Positions 56,580 to 64,000 of a DNA stretch of 64,000 nt are shown one piece after another. Position 1 is the first letter of the stretch. Each line of letters opens with the position of its first letter. Source of the stretch: CAWDMC01 sp963803295 (GTDB lineage: Bacteria > Acidobacteriota > Terriglobia > UBA7540); NCBI GenBank assembly GCA_963803295.1, contig CAWDMC010000028.1, positions 248,001-312,000 of the forward strand, read 5' to 3'. Both the position numbers and the translations under genes were made by a program. The notes beneath the pieces were generated by a model. It searched no databases, was not told the origin of the DNA, and was given only the letters and a program-made list of their open reading frames with translations.

Positions 56580-59246
56580 TTAATGGGAGGATATTGCGTT
56601 TGTATTGGCCAGTTCGGCTCGAAGCTCCGCCGCCTTCTTGGGCTGTTTCAGAGCCTCATAATCCATGGCAAGGTCTTCGCGTGCGTATCTCAGCCAAGTC
56701 ACCGGTGGGTTGCTCTGCGTTACCAGAATCCGGCATCCCGCAAGGCTCTCTGCCGCAGCCTCCTGGTGGCGACGCTGGTGGAGAAGCACGCGTCCCAGCT
56801 TAATCCGGGCGATCGCCAGATAGGGATGATCGGCTGAGAGCGTGTCAGTGTAGCGCCGGACAACTTCCCGCAAAAGCCTCTCGGCGCGAATGTACTGTTT
56901 CCGTTCGATATACACACTTGCCAGGTTAGACAGGGCATTGGCGATGTAGTAGTGCCTGTCACCGTACACCCTCCGATAGATGCGGGTGACGCGGTTGAAG
57001 TCCGCTTCCGCTTCGTCCAGTTTCCTCTCCTGCATTGCCACTTTGCCAAGATCATTGAGCGCCGACGCAACCCGGGGATGCACTTTGCCGTAGACGCGCT
57101 CTTGAATGGCGAGTGCCGGCTGGAGCAGGCCCGCCGCCTCCTCATAGTGTTTTTCGTCGATCAACACGCGTGCCAGCAGGGTCATCGCTGACGCTGTCTC
57201 AGGATGATCCTTGCCGAACCAGGACCGGATGATATCCAGTGCTTCCCGGTTGAACCGCTCGGCCTCCTGATAATGAGCCCGCTCAACCTGGATGGCGGCG
57301 AGATTTAGCAGATCCTCGGCGACGTTGGGGTGCCGATTGCCGTACAGTTGGCGGTCCATGTCAAGAACCCGCCGGTTCAGCGAGTCGGAGGCACCGTAAT
57401 GGCCTGCGTAGAAATGCGAGTTCGCCAGATCTGTCAGGCTCACTGCAAGGTCTGCAGTTCGACCCCCTGGTGCCGACTGCACCTGAACAGCTTCGTTGAG
57501 CACCTTTATTGCCTGGTCGTACTCGCCCCGGTTCTCCAGCACCCTTCCGAGTGCCGACATAGCCTTCGCCACTAACGGGTGTTCGGGCGGCAAGTGCCGC
57601 CGTGCCATGGCAAGCCCCTGCCGCACAAGTCGCTCAGCATTTTCAAACTGAGCTTGGTCGGCTCGAAGTAGGCCGAGCGCCACCAGGCTGTTCGCCACCT
57701 CGGCGTGGTCATGGCCGAAGACCGATTTGCGCTTCTCCAGCGCGGCACGCAAGAGTGAATCCGCTCGATCGAACTCTCCCAGATTCTGGCAGACGCTCCC
57801 CAGGGTCTCATAGAGTTCGGCCTGGAGTTGAGGCTCCGCATTGAGGATCTGCGCCTCTTGAATACCTCGGTCAAGGAGCGTCACCACGCGCAAGTCCTCG
57901 GACGGCCCGACCGATTCGTCGCCGCCCTGGAACAGGTTCAGCACGAAGCGCTGAATCCGTTCGGTTCGGGCCGCCTCTGCCAGGGCTGCATTGCGCGCGC
58001 TCGCCAGCCGCATGGTGTAGAAAATCACCAGCCCCAATACAACCGTCGCCGCCAAGCCGGTCGCGGCTACGGCGCGTCGATTGCGCCTGACGAACTTGCC
58101 CATGCGGTAGCCAAATAAAGGGGGCCGGACATCCAAAGGCTCGCCGGTCAGGTAGTGGTCGACATCGCGTATGAGCGCTTCAACCGAGCGGTACCTCCTC
58201 TGGACGTCTTTGTGCATTGCCGTGAGACACAGCACATCCAGGTCGGCCCACGACACCTCGCTGGCCGATGGGATGCCCGAACTGCTGCTCGGCACTGCGG
58301 CCGCCAGCCTGGCGACTGCCGATGGCTTATCCGGCTCCCTCTCCACAATGATTGTTTCGGCTTCCGCCCGCGTCCGATGCGACAAATCCAGGGGAAGCCG
58401 TCCGGTTAGGAGTTCGTAAAGAATGACGCCGAGAGAGTATACGTCGGTATGGATCCCTACTCGTTCGCCGCGCACCTGCTCGGGGGCCGCGTAAGCAGGC
58501 GTCATGAAGCGTAGTTCTGTTATCGTTTGATCCGCCGGCTGATCAAGAGTGTCGATCTGTTTGGAGATGCCAAAGTCAAGAAGCCGAACGGTGCCGTCGG
58601 CTTTCACGAGCATATTAGAGGGCTTTAGATCACGGTGAATGACTGCTTGTGCATGTGCATATTGTACCGCCTCGCACACAGCGCGAAAGAGGCGCAGACG
58701 CTCCTCAATCGGGCACCGATGCTGGCTGCAATAGTCCGTCAACGGGATGCCTTCGACGTATTCCATCACGAAGCAGGGCGTCCCGTCGGCGAGAGTGTCC
58801 GCATCGTAGAGCCGCGCGATAGATGGATGATTAAGCTGCGCAAGAGTCATCTGTTCACAGGCAAAACGCTCTCGGCGAGCGGGTGAAAGCCAGGCATCGC
58901 GCAGGATCTTGATCGCGACCAGGCTGCCGAGATCGTCACGCTGGGCAAGGTATACCACTCCCATGCCGCCCCGGCCGAGGATTCCTTTGATTTTGTAGGG
59001 ACCAAAGCCCTGCAGTGCAGGCAAGGAAGGTGTCATTTCGTCCAGCACCTGTCGTGCGATGTAAGACAGATCACGATCAAGCAGGGACGAGCTCAGGGCG
59101 TCCCCCTCCAGCAACGCAAGCACGTCGGCCATGAGGCTATGGTCGCCACCGCAAGCGGTCTTCAAAAAACACTCTCGGTCCGAAGGGGAAAGGTCGGCTG
59201 CCTCGTGAAACAGAGCCTGTATTCGCTCCCAATGTGGGCTATCCAT
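56580..59246 (-). CDS. Serine/threonine protein kinase with C-terminal TPR region
   Basis: The 888-residue protein has an N-terminal extension (1-78; SPSDRECFLKTACGGD), then a kinase domain (about 84-345) with GRGGMGVVYLA, AIKIL, VIHRDLKPSN, LLDFGIS and APEQVRGE, all catalytic residues intact. A single membrane helix follows (about 395-412; ATGLAATVVLGLVIFY), then about ten TPR units (460-860), which in this orientation face the periplasm. This Hanks-type architecture is common in Acidobacteria and Planctomycetes. It lies 38 bases downstream of the ECF sigma gene on the same strand. Confidence 0.95.
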   Translation of the reverse strand: MDSPHWERIQALFHEAADLSPSDRECFLKTACGGDHSLMADVLALLEGDALSSSLLDRDLSYIARQVLDEMTPSLPALQGFGPYKIKGILGRGGMGVVYLAQRDDLGSLVAIKILRDAWLSPARRERFACEQMTLAQLNHPSIARLYDADTLADGTPCFVMEYVEGIPLTDYCSQHRCPIEERLRLFRAVCEAVQYAHAQAVIHRDLKPSNMLVKADGTVRLLDFGISKQIDTLDQPADQTITELRFMTPAYAAPEQVRGERVGIHTDVYSLGVILYELLTGRLPLDLSHRTRAEAETIIVEREPDKPSAVARLAAAVPSSSSGIPSASEVSWADLDVLCLTAMHKDVQRRYRSVEALIRDVDHYLTGEPLDVRPPLFGYRMGKFVRRNRRAVAATGLAATVVLGLVIFYTMRLASARNAALAEAARTERIQRFVLNLFQGGDESVGPSEDLRVVTLLDRGIQEAQILNAEPQLQAELYETLGSVCQNLGEFDRADSLLRAALEKRKSVFGHDHAEVANSLVALGLLRADQAQFENAERLVRQGLAMARRHLPPEHPLVAKAMSALGRVLENRGEYDQAIKVLNEAVQVQSAPGGRTADLAVSLTDLANSHFYAGHYGASDSLNRRVLDMDRQLYGNRHPNVAEDLLNLAAIQVERAHYQEAERFNREALDIIRSWFGKDHPETASAMTLLARVLIDEKHYEEAAGLLQPALAIQERVYGKVHPRVASALNDLGKVAMQERKLDEAEADFNRVTRIYRRVYGDRHYYIANALSNLASVYIERKQYIRAERLLREVVRRYTDTLSADHPYLAIARIKLGRVLLHQRRHQEAAAESLAGCRILVTQSNPPVTWLRYAREDLAMDYEALKQPKKAAELRAELANTNAISSH

Positions 59247-59284
59247 GCTTGCCTTCCGATTTCAGACCTAGGGAGGACCCGGCA

Positions 59285-59845
59285 TCAGCGGGCTCGACGA
59301 AGTTCAGTTGCCAGCCAGGCTTTGGCCGCTCGCCAATCGCGTAGGATGGTCGCCTCTGACATACCAAGCAGGGCCGAAGTTTCGCTCAGGTCGAGCCCTC
59401 CGAAGAAGCGACTCTCAACCACCATCGCTTGACGCGGGTTCATACGCGCCAACTCTTCAAGGGCCGCATCGAGGGCGAGGAGGTCCTCGCCACCTGAAGC
59501 CGTCTCCTGTAGCGAATCTTCAAACGTAACGATGATCGCCCAACGACCTCCGCGTTTATGCGCGTTCCGCCGACGAGCGGCCTCGACCAGGACCTCCCGC
59601 ATCGCGCGCCCGGCAATCCGCTTGAAGTGCAGACGGGATGTTGAGGCGAAACGGGGCGAGTTCGCCAGTTTCAGCCAGGCTTCGTTGACAAGAGTTGTGG
59701 GGCTGAGCGTGGCACTTGAGTCACTGCGCCTGACACTGGAAGCCAGACGGCGAAGCTCCTCATAGGTGACGCTGTAGAGGTAATCCAGCGATTGCCTTTC
59801 CTGAGGGGTCTCGACCAGTCTACTGAGCCCGTAATCGTTTGACAT
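59285..59845 (-). CDS. ECF-type sigma-70 factor linked to the kinase
   Basis: The 186-residue protein has the acidobacterial/planctomycete ECF pattern: LYSVTYEELRRLASSVRR, LSPTTLVNEAWLKLA (region 2), FKRIAGRAMREVLVEAARRRNAHKRGG, and region 4 MNPRQAMVVESRFFGGLDLSETSALLGMSEATILRDWRAAKAWL. No anti-sigma gene is adjacent. Instead the TPR-kinase follows directly; phosphorylation or the kinase's TPR part may control this sigma factor, an arrangement seen repeatedly in these phyla. Confidence 0.92.
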   Translation of the reverse strand: MSNDYGLSRLVETPQERQSLDYLYSVTYEELRRLASSVRRSDSSATLSPTTLVNEAWLKLANSPRFASTSRLHFKRIAGRAMREVLVEAARRRNAHKRGGRWAIIVTFEDSLQETASGGEDLLALDAALEELARMNPRQAMVVESRFFGGLDLSETSALLGMSEATILRDWRAAKAWLATELRRAR

Positions 59846-60188
59846 TCGAAAATTCTCAAAGGGAATGACGGTCTCTCAGGCGTTTCTGCGCAATACATAA
59901 TGAACGTCCACTACATGGAGACAGGCCATAGTCTTAGCGGAAACATAGTCTTCTTCAAAGAAAAAGGAACAACATTATAACACCTGTGTCCACCGAAAGC
60001 GGATGAAGGGGTAGTCTACTACTCTACTCCTTTTGCCCTTCTACTGGTATCACTCAGGAGTTATGAACTAGGCTGACAGACTTGGCGGTCCACGTCACGA
60101 CAAAGGCGGGCTCCCGGCTCACGTTTGACATTATTGGCGACCTCACCAGACAGGGGTTGCGATTTGGGTTGGTTCCCGGAGGGCGAAC

Positions 60189-61342
60189 CTACTGGTAATT
60201 TTGGTCGAAGCACCATTTCACGAAATCCGGTGTAAAGCGGCTGACCACAGCTGCCGGAATGTCACCAAGATTCATCTCGATGAACTTGAAGTCGATCGCT
60301 CCTTCAGGTTGGCCGGGTGGGTTTACTGTTGCCAATAGGTAACCGTACAGCTTTGTGCGAGCGTCGCGCGCTCGGCCCGACTCGGGTGGGAGCTGATACC
60401 GGACCGCTCCAGCGGTACCGACGACCCAGCCCGGAAGAATTCCGCCATTCTGGCGTCAGAAGTCAGTATTGAAGATGCCATCGATGAAGAGGTGCGAATG
60501 GCTGGCGAGAACGTACACGAGCTTATGTCGCAGTGATTGTAAATCGAGAAGCTCTTTGTATACCTGGATTCCGCTCGCTTCGCCTTGGGGCGAAGCACTC
60601 ATGCTGTGGTCCTTCACCAGACTCTCAGGGAGGGCTTCATGCATACCGACCACCACCGTGTGGACGGAGTCATCAGCAGCATCGGCATCCAGCACCTTCT
60701 TCAGCCACTGTAGCTGCGCAGCATCGAACTGATCTGGCGTGGCGTTGTCCAGGTAGACGAAATCAACGCCATCTTTGATCCAGTGATAGTAGGGCTTGAG
60801 GCTGTGGTCCTGAGGGTTGTCCAGTAGCCGTTGCCGGCGGAGGTCTGGCGCGTCTAGCCAGTCTGCAAATTGGATCACATACTGCTCGCGAGTCTTGGGC
60901 GGAATGGTCTCGTGGTTGCCAATACCCAGATAAACCGGCAAGTTACCGAAAGGCTTAAGTTGATTCGCGATGAAGTCATCCCAGGCGGAGGTTTCGTAGG
61001 AAATGATGGTCATCGGTTGCTGGAGATGCTCAGGCTCGTGTTGCATGTCTTCATCAAAGTCGTAGATCTTGCGCAAATCACCGAGGTACCAATAGAACTC
61101 GGCCTTGTTCCGGAGGACGCTCGAGCCAATGGCGGGCATCACCACGTCCCCGCAATTTCGCGAGTCACCAGACACGGCAAATCGCCACGTGGCACCGGAA
61201 GGAGATTGAGAGGCTTCGGGACGCTTTGACCTGCACAGATACCGCCCAAGACCATTACCGCAAGGGCAGCCACTATGGCCAATCCGCTGGAATGGTTTAC
61301 GATCAGGGCCTTGGAGCCTTCATGAGCGGACGAATGCGCCAC
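60189..61342 (-). pseudogene. Exported metallophosphoesterase, frameshift plus internal stop
   Basis: The start at 61342 gives a signal peptide (SGLAIVAALAVMVLGGICAGQ). One missing base near 61199-61200 is needed to continue into FAVSGDSRNCGDVVMPAIG, where the calcineurin-like fold continues: YWYLGDLRKIYDFDED, PVYLGIGNHE (metal ligands N and H), VVVGMHEALP and VLASHSHLF. At 60456-60458 a TGA replaces the tryptophan expected in NTDFWRQNGG; the same frame then runs on through LPGWVVGTAGAVRYQLPP to TAG at 60189. Two lesions, one of them a substitution, point to real decay, although the first could be an error. Confidence 0.75.
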
Positions 61343-61680
61343 TAAACCTGTCTTCCCCCTTTTCTAATTCTGAGTCTCGTTCTGAGTCTCGCTATTATTT
61401 CACAACTCCAATGGCAAACCCGATCTTGGTCTGGCCGCTCGACCAATCTCGTTGTTGTCCGTTTACACCAACAAAAGCAGACATCAGCTTCTTGCTTTCT
61501 GCTAGACTTCCAACAGACTGCGGCAAGAGTCTCGGCGGAGGCTGTGCTGAGTGTAGTGAACTATCTCGTGTTCGAACGATCCCGCAAGCTACGGGGATTC
61601 GTAGTCTCCTCTTGGTCTCGAAGTGGTAGAGAGCGGAATGGTTCTCCTGCTTGCCCAGGATTGCCGGATCGATTTCGCCA
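61343..61680. other. Intergenic region before the tRNA gene
   Basis: These 338 bases contain no supportable gene. The 61395-61688 open frame on the minus strand overlaps the tRNA and is not coding. Confidence 0.4.
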
Positions 61681-61757
61681 GGGCCCATAGCTCAGTTGGT
61701 CAGAGCGGCGGACTCATAATCCGTTGGTCGCAGGTTCGAGTCCTGCTGGGCCCACCA
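61681..61757 (+). tRNA. tRNA with CAU anticodon (Ile2 or Met)
   Basis: Acceptor stem GGGCCCA/TGGGCCC with encoded CCA, D-arm GCTCAGTTGGTCAGAGC, anticodon loop CTCATAA (CAU) and T-arm GCAGG/CCTGC. The surrounding GGACTCATAATCC and TTGGTCGCAGG pattern resembles tRNA-Ile2, whose C34 is modified to lysidine; elongator Met is the alternative. It lies at the end of an integrase gene that points toward it, and is the likely attachment site. Confidence 0.92.
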
Positions 61758-62880
61758 TTTGTTTCCAACAGATTAGCCGAATCCGCAGAGGGCAGGCCGC
61801 GATCACTGTGCCCGAATTTGTGCCCTGTCCCCTCCAAAACCAGCTCCGATTGAGCGAAACTGCCCAGGGTCGCGATCGCGCCTTCTTGGCATGGCTGCGA
61901 ATGTGGCTGTATCGTTCCAGGATCCTCTTGCTACACGTGACCGGCGAGCTGTTTGAGTGTCTCTTCGCTAACGTTGGGGTTCTCGGCCAGGCGGGAAATG
62001 AAGGTGTGGCGCAGGTCATGCCAGCGGTAGGACGCCCGCAGACTTGCAGACGCCAGCCAGTCGTTCTTCCATTCCCCCATGGGTCGAGAGAGGTCCACGG
62101 CCCAAATGCGGGGGATACGCGAATGACCGCCGATCCCGATCTTGTGGTAAGGGAACACGTAGGAACCAGGACCGGCATCAGGAAAGTTGGAGAGCCACAT
62201 CGTCAGGACCGCACAGGCACGCCGGGTAAACGGAATGCAGCGCCCCGTTCCCGCTTCCGTCTTGCGCTTAGGGACGATCACTTGCCCGCTCTGGATCACT
62301 CCCTCGGCCCAGGCCACCCCAAATCTTGCCAGCGCAGCGCCTTGACTTCGCTCGCCCGCATTCCCGTATCACTAGACAGGCACAGTAAGGGAAGGATAGC
62401 CGGAGAACGGCTTCCCTGGGCGGCTTTGAGGAGCTTTTCCTCGTCTTCTTGGCTCACCGCCTTGTCCACATCGTGGTTTTCATCAAGCCAGCTCACCTCC
62501 TTCGCCATAACTTCATGCCAGACGCGGAACTTCTTGAGCACGCCACGCAGGGGTCCAATCTCGTAGTTGACGGTGCGGCCCGACACGCCGGCCGCAAGCC
62601 GTTTCCTCTGATAGTCGGCGATGTCGCGGCCATCCAGGTCACAAACGAGTCGCTTGCCGAACTCGTCTGTCAGGTGTCCGACACATTGCCGGTATGTCTC
62701 GAGACTGCTCTCGGCGATTCCAGTCTTGCCAGCAAGCCACTCCTTACCGGCCAGACCGATAAGCGGCGCCCGCTCACGCTTCGGGATGCGGTTGACATCA
62801 AGCTCCAGCTCGCGCCGCCGAGCCTTCTCAGCCTCTCGCACCACAGTCTTTGAGCTTGTTTGGGCCGACTCCCGAACCAC
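61714..62880 (-). pseudogene. Tyrosine recombinase (phage-type integrase), two frameshifts
   Basis: Three frame segments make one integrase. The N-terminal SAM-like core-binding domain (KEWLAGKTGIAESSLETY, RDIADYQRKRLAAGV) and the first catalytic Arg (DTGMRASEVKALRW) lie in the first. After a missing G in a G4 run (plus-strand C 62317-62320) come the Lys region (VPKRKTEAGTG) and the H-x-x-R box (WHDLRHTF). After an extra base near 61932-61936 come LAGHV and the tyrosine nucleophile (ILERYSHIRSHAKK). All six catalytic residues survive in sequence. The open frame runs on into the antisense of the tRNA, giving an artefactual C-terminus. It integrates DNA at the tRNA 3' end; the partner site lies outside the window. 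Confidence 0.8.
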
Positions 62881-62934
62881 CTACCCATTGAAACAAAACT
62901 TGTACCACCAAAACGTCACCACGCCTGTAAAAGC

Positions 62935-63393
62935 TCATCGCTTTTTCTTCTTTCTCGTTGTGATTCGCCTGTTACGGCGTACTTCGCTTAGTTTTCTTTC
63001 TCGCTCTAGCTTCCCCTTCTTGTTTTACCAAGCCAGCGTGTGTTGGCGCTGTCCCCAGCGCGAGCAAGTTTCGGAGCAGAGGTTCTGATTCAAATGGCGG
63101 GCCAAGAAGTACGGAGCCCCGCAATCGGGCTTGTGGCATCTGCGGAGCCGATCGGCAGGACTGGAGAAAAGGACCAAAAGCAGAAAACGCCAAAGGTTGC
63201 CGGAGCCGTAAATCAGTCGCCCTTGGGAGTACGCCAGAAATTCTCCCTCTGGCATCTCCTGACCAGAGAACCATATAGCCTTGTCGAGTTCTAAGTTAGG
63301 CCAGGTGTCCCGCAACTTACGGAATTCCTCTTGAGCCTGTTCTTTGTTTGCCTCCTCTATGTCTGGCCGAAAGGGATGGACGTTGCGCGCCAA
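62935..63393 (-). pseudogene. Zinc-finger protein next to the integrase, with internal stop
   Basis: The frame from 63393 (MARNVHPFRPD) ends at TAA 63025-63027 after 122 residues. It contains a four-cysteine module, CHKPDC ... LCSETC (about residues 84-109), preceded by PYFLARHLNQN, similar to CGNR-type zinc fingers found beside acidobacterial integrases. The same frame continues after the stop through NKKGKLERERKLSEVRRN and a lysine-rich end to TGA at 62935, as full-length relatives do, so TAA probably replaced a tryptophan codon. DNA or RNA binding is likely; involvement in excision is inferred from the 54-base gap to the integrase. Confidence 0.55.
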
Positions 63394-64000
63394 TCTTTCT
63401 GAAAAGCTGAGGGACCTCTCTGGCGCGGGTTCCCAGTGTTTGGGTGCGCCCTGGCGTCCGAGGTTTTCCCTTTAGACGCTTATAGGAGCTCGACTGCACG
63501 AGAAACCGCTTGGGAGCATCAGCGAGTTCTCGCAAGCGACCTGAAGTGTTGCGGCTGCTCACTACCGGCGCTAGGCGTACGTCCGCACAAGGCCAGACAG
63601 GATAAATTGGAAGATGGGAGGATGGGAGGAGAAAGCGCTGGCCGACCACGAGTGCGAGGCTTATAATCGCTTACACGAAAATCAGGTCGCCCGCAGCAAA
63701 TGGCGGCGGAGTGGATCAAGACTTAAGTCTAGAGCATAAAAGCGAACGCTGAGAAGTAGATCCGGAAGCGATCCTCGGATACACCGCCGGGCCGCTCCTC
63801 GTTTCCTCGGAAGCAGAAATGCATGGCTCCGTAAACTCGCGTATTGTTTCTGGACCAGGCTCGCCACACTCCGGAGTGGGAAAGGGAGACTGGCGACCCG
63901 CCTTCATTCTGGCAGGATACAGGGGTTTACTCCTGCGTCTGTTCCTCTCGCTCCTGCTGGCCGCCCTCACCACGGCGTTGTGTCGTCACTTCTTGCCGGT
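63394..64000. other. Start of putative island, no gene called
   Basis: I found no open frame here with family features, a ribosome binding site or believable composition. It may be decayed DNA inside the element integrated at the tRNA. A frame at 63317-63649 (minus) could hold an N-terminal extension of the zinc-finger gene but is not supported. Confidence 0.3.

Noticed and set aside
60456..60458. TGA as a selenocysteine codon in the metallophosphoesterase
   Set aside because: The expected residue is tryptophan, the family is not known for selenocysteine, and no bacterial SECIS-like hairpin was evident right after the codon.
61395..61688. 97-codon minus-strand open frame
   Set aside because: It overlaps the tRNA gene and has no recognisable domain or start signal.
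61681..61757. C-terminus MVGPAGLEPATNGL on the integrase-side reading frame
   Set aside because: It is the antisense translation of the tRNA T-arm and anticodon arm, a well-known annotation artefact, not a protein motif.
63716..63973. 85-codon minus-strand open frame
   Set aside because: Low-complexity, arginine/serine/proline-rich, no start signal; no homology that I can recognise.
1..64000. CRISPR arrays and rRNA genes
   Set aside because: No regularly spaced repeats and no rRNA-like stretches were seen on either strand.

Overview
The window looks like chromosomal DNA of an Acidobacteriota member (class Acidobacteriia or a Bryobacter/Solibacter-like lineage). No marker gene was searched; the assignment rests on gene content: an Oar-like TonB receptor with a carboxypeptidase-regulatory plug, FG-GAP/ASPIC-UnbV (CRTAC1) proteins paired with TPR proteins, a TPR serine/threonine kinase behind its ECF sigma factor, a RAYT transposase, many glycoside hydrolases, and moderately high GC (by eye).

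Layout. 1-6.4 kb: TPR protein, small exported DUF5818-like protein, TPR/CRTAC1 pair, frameshifted parallel beta-helix protein. 6.4-10.6 kb: a graveyard of mobile DNA, with a truncated group II intron reverse transcriptase, a RAYT flanked by inverted REP palindromes, an IS110/IS1111-type element abutting one REP with a 3' noncoding end that may encode a bridge RNA, an RHS fragment, and a second diverged copy of the putative intron leader. 10.6-16.4 kb: a desaturase-Rieske-ferredoxin reductase triple fusion, a fused YCII/ECF-sigma remnant, and a two-gene module of a small unknown protein plus a stand-alone ClpB-D2-like ATPase behind a perfect dyad. 16.5-21.7 kb: TPR protein, GH38-like alpha-mannosidase, truncated LacI-type sensor. 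21.9 kb: tRNA-Leu(UAG).

22-49 kb: a glycan-use region. On the plus strand lie a cytochrome c/PQQ dehydrogenase, a mutarotase-like protein, a GntR regulator, two uroporphyrinogen-decarboxylase-like proteins flanking a RhaT-like sugar transporter, and an (alpha/alpha)6 glycosidase. On the minus strand lies a train of TonB receptor, TPR, CRTAC1, UlaG-like lactonase and three clan GH-D (GH36-like) enzymes. The receptor, TPR and CRTAC1 genes overlap (GTGA and TAATG), so they are probably translated as one unit. The likely logic is extracellular or periplasmic removal of alpha-galactosyl and related sugars, outer-membrane import through the TonB receptor, and cytoplasmic use.

49.2-56.4 kb, divergent from the receptor: SDR, VOC, Gfo/Idh/MocA, E1alpha/E1beta/E2 of an acetoin/2-oxoacid-type dehydrogenase, and an MFS carrier. 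This is a coherent catabolic operon with no E3 and no recognised substrate. 56.6-59.9 kb: TPR-kinase and ECF sigma factor. 60.2-61.3 kb: decayed metallophosphoesterase. 61.7-64 kb: tRNA(CAU) with a frameshifted tyrosine recombinase and a zinc-finger gene, probably the left edge of an integrated island running off the window.

Caveat: at least five genes carry one-base length changes in G/C runs (5494, 12538, 41757, 44054, 62317), which may be sequencing or assembly errors rather than real decay. I found no CRISPR array or rRNA gene.
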